From: Clostridiales bacterium
GTDB lineage: Bacteria; Bacillota; Clostridia; Oscillospirales; QAMX01
Direction: 5' to 3'
DNA: 22,221 nucleotides
Assembly: GCA_016285815.1 (NCBI GenBank)
Contig: JAEERN010000170.1
Span: forward strand, 1 to 22,221
The translations under genes and the position numbers were made by a program. The notes beneath the pieces are model-generated. The model worked only from the letters and a program-made list of their open reading frames with translations, had not been told where the DNA came from and made no database searches. Shown here in pieces: positions 17,595 to 22,221 of this stretch (position 1 is the first letter of the stretch; every line of letters begins with the position of its first letter).

Positions 17595-17623
17595 AGTATA
17601 GCACAAGCGGCGCGGGTCTGCAA
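17595..17623 (-). promoter_or_regulatory. Promoter of the flavin reductase-MATE-fumC-malic enzyme-kinase operon
   Basis: Minus strand: TTGCAG (17623-17618), 17-bp spacer, TATACT (17600-17595). It is the only clear promoter before the five same-strand genes, whose gaps are 25-50 bp and contain no terminator I can see. Confidence 0.75.
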
Positions 17624-17753
17624 AGGTTTTTTCGGGCGGCGGGACGTTTTTCACGACGGGAGAGAAAACGCGGGAAAAGGCCGGAAAAATGTATCAAAGA
17701 TGTAAAATTTGCGCGGAACAGCCCGTTGAAAACGCCGGAAAGGGCGCCGTGTA

Positions 17754-17783
17754 TTGACAAAAGCGGCGCCGCTGTGATAAAAT
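17754..17783 (+). promoter_or_regulatory. Promoter of the dockerin-cohesin gene pair
   Basis: TTGACA (17754-17759), 18-bp spacer, TAAAAT (17778-17783). The spacer contains the palindrome GCGGCGCCGC. The start codon lies 63 bp downstream. The remainder of the 294-bp gap from 17553 shows no gene. Confidence 0.75.
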
Positions 17784-17846
17784 GAGACGGCGAAGCGGGG
17801 CGCTCTGCGCCCCGGAACGCGGCAAAACGGAGGGGAGGTGCGCCGG

Positions 17847-19358
17847 ATGACCGGCCGGGTGAGACGGTTCTGGATCGCCGCGCTGGCGGTGGGGATGCTG
17901 CTGGTCTTCGGCGGCGCGGGCCTTGCGTCCGCGGCGGACGCCGGTACGGCGGCGGACCCTCTGATCACCTATTCCTACGTGAGGAAACAGCTGCTGCCGC
18001 GCCTGAAGGAGTACATGGCGGACCGGGCGGAAGCGGCGCTGGATACGGAAAAGCGCCCGTCCCAGCTGAAAAAGGCGGGGCGGGAAGCCGTGGCCTCGAT
18101 CTCGCTGGAGGACCTGGCGGACCGGGCGGCGGGCGAGCTGGCCGGCTCGGTGGGGGACGCGGTGACGGTCCCCTCGATCTCCGCGCAGCGGCGCGTCGTC
18201 CTGGGCGACGACTGGGCCGTTCTGGCCGCGCCGGGGGCCACGGTCACCGTGCTGGACGGAACGGTGAAGGCCGCCTCGGCCGACGGCGGCACGCTGATCG
18301 ACGTGTTCGGCCGGAAGGAGCGGGCTTCGGCCTCGCTGGCCGCGGGGGGCTACGCCGTGGTGACCGAAAAGGGCAGCATGAGCTTTTCCTCCTCCGGCGC
18401 CACGGTGCTGGTCACCGGGCGCGTGAGCTTCAAGGTCCCCGTCACGGGGAAGGTGATGCTGGACGGAGACGCCCGCTACGGCGAGACGCTGGGGGCGGAC
18501 CTGTCCCGGCTGTCGTACCGCGGCGAGCTGTCGTATCTCTGGACGCTGGACGGCGAGACCGTCTCGCGGGAGGAGACCTATACGGTGGGCGCGGAGGACA
18601 TCGGCAAAGAGCTGACGCTGACGGTCGTCGCCTCGGGCGAGGGCTGCGGCAGCGCGTCGACCAGAGCGGCGACGGTGGCCAAGGCCGCCGAGGATGCGCC
18701 CGAGGCACCCACCGCCGCGAAGGTGAGCTATGACCGCGTCACGCTGACCGCCGTGGAGGGGATGGAATACCGCCTGGGCGCCGACGGGAAGTGGCAGACC
18801 AGCCCCGTGTTCAAGGGACTGGACGAGAACACGTCGTATCGCTTTTACATGCGGCGGGCGGAGACGGCCACGTCTTCCGCCAGCGGCTCCAGCCGGGCGC
18901 TGGCGGTGCGGACCTCCGTCCGCGCGGCGCTGACCTCGTCGGTATACCGGGTGGACACGGACGCCGGACGCCTGTCCGGCGCGGCGGCCGGTCTGACGGC
19001 GGCCAAGCTGATCGCCGGGATGGACTATCCGGCCTACGTGAAGGTCTTCGACGCCTCCGGCGCGGAGGCCGCGGCCGACGCGGCCGTGGGCACGGGGTGG
19101 AAGGTCGCTCTGGTGGTGGACGGCAAGACCGTCCGGTCCGTCTCGCTGGTGGTCACCGGTGACGTGAACGGGGACGGGAAGGCCACGCTGACCGACTTCG
19201 TCCAGATGAAGTCCCATCTGCTGGGGACCGCGAAGCTCTCGGGCGTGAAGCTGCTGGCCGGCGACCTGAACGGGGACGGACAGTTCTCGCTGACCGACTT
19301 TGTCAACATGAAATCCTATCTGCTGGGCAATCTGACCCTGACGGGCCGGAAGGTCTGA
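17847..19358 (+). CDS. Secreted dockerin protein with Ig-like and FN3-like modules
   Basis: 503 residues, exported. The signal peptide ends around GLASAADAG. Residues 37-195 form an unnamed module starting DPLITYSYV and containing LIDVFGRKE and GYAVVTEKGS; from memory, similar modules open many clostridial surface proteins. An Ig-like domain follows (about 200-265, YTVGAEDIGKELTLTV), then an FN3-like domain (about 287-357, YRLGADGKWQTSPVFKGL), then a linker domain (about 365-437). The C-terminus is a type I dockerin of two calcium loops, GDVNGDGKATLTD (438-450) and GDLNGDGQFSLTD (472-484). There is no catalytic domain. GGGGAGG is 8 bases before ATG at 17847; a GTG at 17838 would overlap this site. 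The cohesin gene follows 28 bp later, making that product its obvious binding partner. Confidence 0.9.
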   Translation: MTGRVRRFWIAALAVGMLLVFGGAGLASAADAGTAADPLITYSYVRKQLLPRLKEYMADRAEAALDTEKRPSQLKKAGREAVASISLEDLADRAAGELAGSVGDAVTVPSISAQRRVVLGDDWAVLAAPGATVTVLDGTVKAASADGGTLIDVFGRKERASASLAAGGYAVVTEKGSMSFSSSGATVLVTGRVSFKVPVTGKVMLDGDARYGETLGADLSRLSYRGELSYLWTLDGETVSREETYTVGAEDIGKELTLTVVASGEGCGSASTRAATVAKAAEDAPEAPTAAKVSYDRVTLTAVEGMEYRLGADGKWQTSPVFKGLDENTSYRFYMRRAETATSSASGSSRALAVRTSVRAALTSSVYRVDTDAGRLSGAAAGLTAAKLIAGMDYPAYVKVFDASGAEAAADAAVGTGWKVALVVDGKTVRSVSLVVTGDVNGDGKATLTDFVQMKSHLLGTAKLSGVKLLAGDLNGDGQFSLTDFVNMKSYLLGNLTLTGRKV

Positions 19359-19386
19359 CAGAGATGACGGTTTTGGGGAAAAAGAC

Positions 19387-20760
19387 ATGAGAAGATTCAT
19401 CGGCATCCTCTGCGCGCTGGTTCTGACGCTGTCGGCGGCGCTGATGGCCGCCGCGCCCGTGGGCGCGGTCTCGGCCTCGATCAGCGTGTCCGGGCCGTCC
19501 ACCGTCCGCGCGGGCAACACCATCACGCTGGCCGTCAACATGAGCGGCTCGGGGCTGTACGCCGTCCAGGGCGCGCTGAGCTACGACACGGGCGTCCTGA
19601 CCTATGCCGGATACAGCGGCACGCCGTCCGGCTGGTCCTTCACGGTGTCCGGCGGCGGCGGGACCGTTTCGTTTTTGGGGTACGACGACAACCAGACCAA
19701 GCCCATCAAGGGCGGGACCACCATCTTCTACGTGGCGTTCACCGTTTCCGGCTCCGCCCCGGCGGGGACCGCGGTGCGGGTGACGCCCAGCGGCGTCACC
19801 GCCAGCGACGGGACCGCCGACGCGTCGGCATCGTCCAGCGGATACTCCGTCACCGTGGCCGCGCCGCTCTCGTCCAACTGCGATCTGGCTTCGCTGTCGC
19901 TGAGCGGCGCGTCGATCTCGCCGGCCTTTTCGGCGGGGACCACGTGGTACGCCGCCACGGTGCCCTTTTCCACGGACTCGGTCTCCGTTTCGGCCTCCAC
20001 GGCGGACGGCGGCGCGTCCTATACCGTGAGCGGCAACAACTGGCTGGCCGTCGGGACCAACTACGTCTACGTGACGGTCACCGCGGCCAACGGCGCCCAA
20101 AAGACGTATACCGTGGCCGTGACGCGCCAGCAGGACCCGTACTACGTCCCGTCGGACGACGCGGCGCTGGCCGAGCTGTCCGTCAGCGTCGGGATGCTGA
20201 GCCCGGCCTTCGACCCGGAGATCACGGAGTACGCCCTGTATCTGCCCTTCGAGGCGGACGTCCTGTCCGTCTCGGCCAAGGCGCGGGACGCGCTGGCCGA
20301 GGGGGCGGAGGACATCGACGGGCTGGAGCTGGAAGTGGGCGAGACCCGCGTCGAGGTGCGCAGCGTCGCCGAGGACGGCGAGACGGAAAAACTGTACTAC
20401 ATCAACGTGTGGCGCATGCCGCGGTTCACGGGCCCCACGGAGTCCACCACCGAGGAGACCACCACCGAACCGCCGGAGACCACCACCGAGCCGCCGGAGA
20501 CTACCACCGAGCCGCCGGAGACCACCACGGAGCCCACCACCGAGGCGACGACCCCGCCGGAGACCACCGCCGAACCCACCACCGAGGCGACCACCCCTCC
20601 GCCGGAGACCACCGCCGGGACCGCCGCCGAACGCACCGGGGCGGACGGCCTGCTTTCCTGCAGCTTCCCGCTCTGGATGCTGATCGCGGCGGGGATCCTG
20701 GGGATCCTGGTGGGCTTCGGCGTGTGCTTCGCCGTGGCGGGAAGACGGAAAAACGATTGA
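19387..20760 (+). CDS. Membrane-anchored cohesin protein with cadherin-like domains
   Basis: 457 residues, exported and likely tethered to the cell surface. Order: signal peptide (1-29), cohesin domain (about 30-158, with ALSYDTGVLTY and TIFYVAFTV, typical of cohesin beta strands), two cadherin-like beta-sandwich domains (about 164-246 and 257-344, each ending in a KxYxVxV/KLYYINVWR-type strand), a Thr/Glu/Pro stalk (351-411), a transmembrane helix (about 428-451) and the basic tail GRRKND. There is no LPXTG signal, so the helix itself is the anchor. The ribosome binding site is modest (GGGG 8 bases before ATG). Cohesins bind dockerins, and a dockerin protein is encoded 28 bp upstream on the same transcript. 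Recognition between the two is inferred, not shown. Confidence 0.9.
   Translation: MRRFIGILCALVLTLSAALMAAAPVGAVSASISVSGPSTVRAGNTITLAVNMSGSGLYAVQGALSYDTGVLTYAGYSGTPSGWSFTVSGGGGTVSFLGYDDNQTKPIKGGTTIFYVAFTVSGSAPAGTAVRVTPSGVTASDGTADASASSSGYSVTVAAPLSSNCDLASLSLSGASISPAFSAGTTWYAATVPFSTDSVSVSASTADGGASYTVSGNNWLAVGTNYVYVTVTAANGAQKTYTVAVTRQQDPYYVPSDDAALAELSVSVGMLSPAFDPEITEYALYLPFEADVLSVSAKARDALAEGAEDIDGLELEVGETRVEVRSVAEDGETEKLYYINVWRMPRFTGPTESTTEETTTEPPETTTEPPETTTEPPETTTEPTTEATTPPETTAEPTTEATTPPPETTAGTAAERTGADGLLSCSFPLWMLIAAGILGILVGFGVCFAVAGRRKND
20437..20619 (+). repeat. Thr-Glu-Pro stalk repeats
   Basis: Low-complexity coding repeat. Three tandem 21-bp units encode ETTTEPP (20455-20517), nearly identical in DNA, followed by two longer units of the EPTTEATTPPETTA type. 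They form an extended, probably glycosylated spacer between the folded domains and the membrane helix, and are prone to length change by slippage. Confidence 0.9.
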
Positions 20761-20777
20761 GCCGTCACAAATAATCC

Positions 20778-20806
20778 TTGAATTCTCGGCCGAAGGGATG
20801 TATAAT
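20778..20806 (+). promoter_or_regulatory. Promoter of the Asp23-DAK operon
   Basis: TTGAAT (20778-20783), 17-bp spacer, TATAAT (20801-20806). Transcription would begin near 20813 and give a leader of about 100 nt. Confidence 0.85.
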
Positions 20807-20827
20807 AGAGAAGCTGCCGGGAGACCG

Positions 20828-20887
20828 GCGCGGCCGGACACGGGCTCTTCCCCGCTTTTCGCGGGGCGAAGGGCGGACCGGCTGCGC
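20828..20887 (+). promoter_or_regulatory. Structured 5' leader of the Asp23 gene
   Basis: An outer 10-bp stem (20828-20837 with 20878-20887, one G-U) encloses an inner hairpin CCCCGC-TTTTC-GCGGGG (20850-20866), which can extend outward through CTTC/GAAG with a single bulge. It ends 29 bp before the start codon, leaving the GGAGG site free. No U-tract follows. It does not match a riboswitch class I recognise; mRNA stabilisation or protein-mediated control is possible. Confidence 0.55.
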
Positions 20888-20916
20888 GGCGCAGATATTG
20901 AAACGGAGGCAGAGCC

Positions 20917-21279
20917 ATGAAGTTCCTCAACAAGAAAGGCTGCATCGAGGTCGATAACGCCGTCATCGCCATCATCGCCGGCTATGCCGCGCTGAACTGC
21001 ATGGGCGTCAAGGGGATGACCGTCCGCAATCTGGGCGACGGGATCGTGACGCTCCTGCGGGGCGAGAGCTTTCACAAGGGCGTCAAGGTCACGCCGGTGA
21101 AAGGGCGCGTGGATATTGAGCTTCACATCGCCGTGGACCACGGCGTGAACATGAGAACGATCGCGCTTTCGACGATGAACGAGGTCCGATACGTCGTCGA
21201 GCAGCAGACCGGCGTTCCGGTCGGAAACGTCAACGTCTTCGTGGACGCCATCACGGAGCCGGACAAAGAGACCGAATGA
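20917..21279 (+). CDS. Asp23/Gls24-family envelope stress protein
   Basis: 120-residue member of the Asp23 (DUF322) family: cytosolic proteins associated with the membrane or envelope and with alkaline or envelope stress. The conserved core includes IEVDNAVIAIIAGYAALNC, KGM near residue 35, VDIELHIAVDHGVNM and the C-terminal VGNVNVFVDAI. GGAGG lies upstream of ATG at the end of a structured leader. It is followed about 30 bp later by a DAK-domain kinase, the usual neighbour in Firmicutes (YloU/YloV in Bacillus subtilis). Confidence 0.94.
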   Translation: MKFLNKKGCIEVDNAVIAIIAGYAALNCMGVKGMTVRNLGDGIVTLLRGESFHKGVKVTPVKGRVDIELHIAVDHGVNMRTIALSTMNEVRYVVEQQTGVPVGNVNVFVDAITEPDKETE

Positions 21280-21310
21280 GTTTTCAGGAAGAGTAGGAGT
21301 TGTGCCGGAA

Positions 21311-22221
21311 GTGGATCAGAGAATTGACGGCAGGGTCTACCGGACCATGCTGATGAACGCGGCGGCCATGGTCGACGCGAAGAAACAGACGCTGAACGAG
21401 CTGAACGTCTTCCCCGTGCCGGACGGCGACACGGGAACGAATATGTCCATGACGCTTTCCTATTGCGCCAGAGAGCTGGAGAGCATGAACACCGACCGGA
21501 TCGGCAAGATCGCGGAGCGGTCGGCCTCGCTGCTGATTCGGGGGTCCCACGGGAACTCGGGCGTCATCACGTCGCTGCTGTTCGGCGGCATGGCGAAGTT
21601 TTTGAAGGAGAAGGACAGCGTGGGCCAGGCGGAGTTCGCCGAGGCCATGAAGTCCGGCGTGGAAAAGGCCTACGCCGTGGTGAACAAGCCCGCGGAGGGG
21701 ACCATCCTCACCGTGGCGCGCAAGTCGGCGGAGGCCGCCGCCTCGGCGGCGGGACAGGGCGGTCTCGAGGCGTTCTTCGAGGCGGTCATCCTGGCGGCGA
21801 AGACCGCGCTGGACCTGACCCCGACCCAGAACCCGGTCCTGGCCAAGGCCGGCGTCGTGGACGCCGGCGGCAAGGGCTACGTCTTCATCCTCGAGGGGAT
21901 GCTGGCCGCTGTCCGGGGCGAGACCCTGTCGGCGGAAGAGTCCGCCGGAGCGGGCAAGACCGGCGGCAGCGTGTTCGAGGCCTTTGACACCGAGGACATC
22001 AAGTTCGGATACTGCACCGAGTTCATCATCATGCGCGCGGGGACCGAGGATTCGGCGCCGCTGCACGACTTCCTGTCCGGCATCGGCGATTCGCTGGTGA
22101 TGCTGGACGACGAGGGCATGATCAAGATCCACGTCCACACCACCAACCCGGGCAGCGTGCTGGAGCGCGCGCTGCCCTACGGCGCGCTGACGTCCATCAA
22201 GATCCAGAACATGCGCCAGCA
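21311..22221 (+). CDS. DAK2-domain kinase, FakA/YloV-like (partial, 3' end outside window)
   Basis: N-terminal 303 residues of a dihydroxyacetone-kinase-like protein. In Firmicutes FakA phosphorylates fatty acids carried by FakB for phospholipid synthesis. The nucleotide/Mg site NVFPVPDGDTGTNM (32-45) with D38 and D40 is intact. The glycine loop reads GSHGNSGVI, where FakA proteins typically have GARGNSGVI. GVVDAGGKGYVFILEGM closes the DAK2 domain, and FDTEDIKFGYCTEFIIM opens the middle domain. GTG at 21311 has AGGAG 11 bases upstream and gives the family-typical start xDQRIDG; an in-frame GTG at 21302 is the alternative. The C-terminal part is beyond the edge. Co-transcribed with the Asp23 gene. 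Confidence 0.93.
   Translation, partial: MDQRIDGRVYRTMLMNAAAMVDAKKQTLNELNVFPVPDGDTGTNMSMTLSYCARELESMNTDRIGKIAERSASLLIRGSHGNSGVITSLLFGGMAKFLKEKDSVGQAEFAEAMKSGVEKAYAVVNKPAEGTILTVARKSAEAAASAAGQGGLEAFFEAVILAAKTALDLTPTQNPVLAKAGVVDAGGKGYVFILEGMLAAVRGETLSAEESAGAGKTGGSVFEAFDTEDIKFGYCTEFIIMRAGTEDSAPLHDFLSGIGDSLVMLDDEGMIKIHVHTTNPGSVLERALPYGALTSIKIQNMRQ

Noticed and set aside
20437..20619. Possible CRISPR or regulatory iteron array
   Set aside because: The 21-bp units encode an in-frame Thr/Glu/Pro stalk without spacers.
17694..21141. Two frames of over 600 codons on the minus strand
   Set aside because: Antisense to the dockerin, cohesin and Asp23 genes, with low-complexity G/R/H-rich composition.

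Overview
This window looks like part of the chromosome of a GC-rich, Gram-positive anaerobe of the class Clostridia, probably a gut member of the Oscillospirales. That placement is inferred from gene content: Asp23 next to a FakA-type DAK kinase, a stereotyped clostridial dockerin protein beside a cohesin protein, a Cna-B adhesin, strong AGGAGG-type ribosome binding sites, frequent GTG/TTG starts, and TTGACA/TATAAT promoters. I see no prophage, insertion sequence or CRISPR array. GC is high enough that very long spurious frames run antisense to the real genes.

Layout. (1) 1-2594, minus: 5' part of a secreted von Willebrand A / Cna-B repeat adhesin that continues beyond the left edge, with its own promoter and leader. 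(2) 3060-6371, minus: a ribbon-helix-helix protein followed 36 bp later by clpB. A near-consensus promoter lies in front and a terminator behind. (3) 6579-7280, plus: rpiA with its own promoter. (4) 7316-7609: a consensus promoter driving tRNA-Thr(UGU) and tRNA-Tyr(GUA), ending in a long hairpin. (5) 7698-11911, plus: XRE/zinc-ribbon regulator, small conserved-looking protein, alpha/beta hydrolase, Gfo/Idh/MocA oxidoreductase and SDR, closely spaced behind one promoter. (6) 17552-11999, minus: flavin reductase-like protein, MATE exporter, fumarase, malic enzyme and a phosphotransferase-fold kinase, apparently one transcript from a promoter at 17595-17623 to a terminator at 11999-12044. (7) 17754-20760, plus: a secreted dockerin protein and, 28 bp downstream, a membrane-anchored cohesin protein. 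(8) 20778 to the right edge, plus: a structured leader, an Asp23-family protein and the 5' part of a DAK/FakA-like kinase.

How they fit together. Fumarase and malic enzyme together convert fumarate to malate to pyruvate. The Asp23/DAK pair is a familiar Firmicutes gene pair for the cell envelope and fatty-acid phosphorylation. The most distinctive unit is the adjacent dockerin/cohesin pair. It looks like a minimal two-component surface complex: one protein is tethered by a C-terminal membrane helix on a Thr/Pro/Glu stalk, and its likely partner has no recognisable enzyme domain. With the Cna-B adhesin, it points to substantial investment in cell-surface display.
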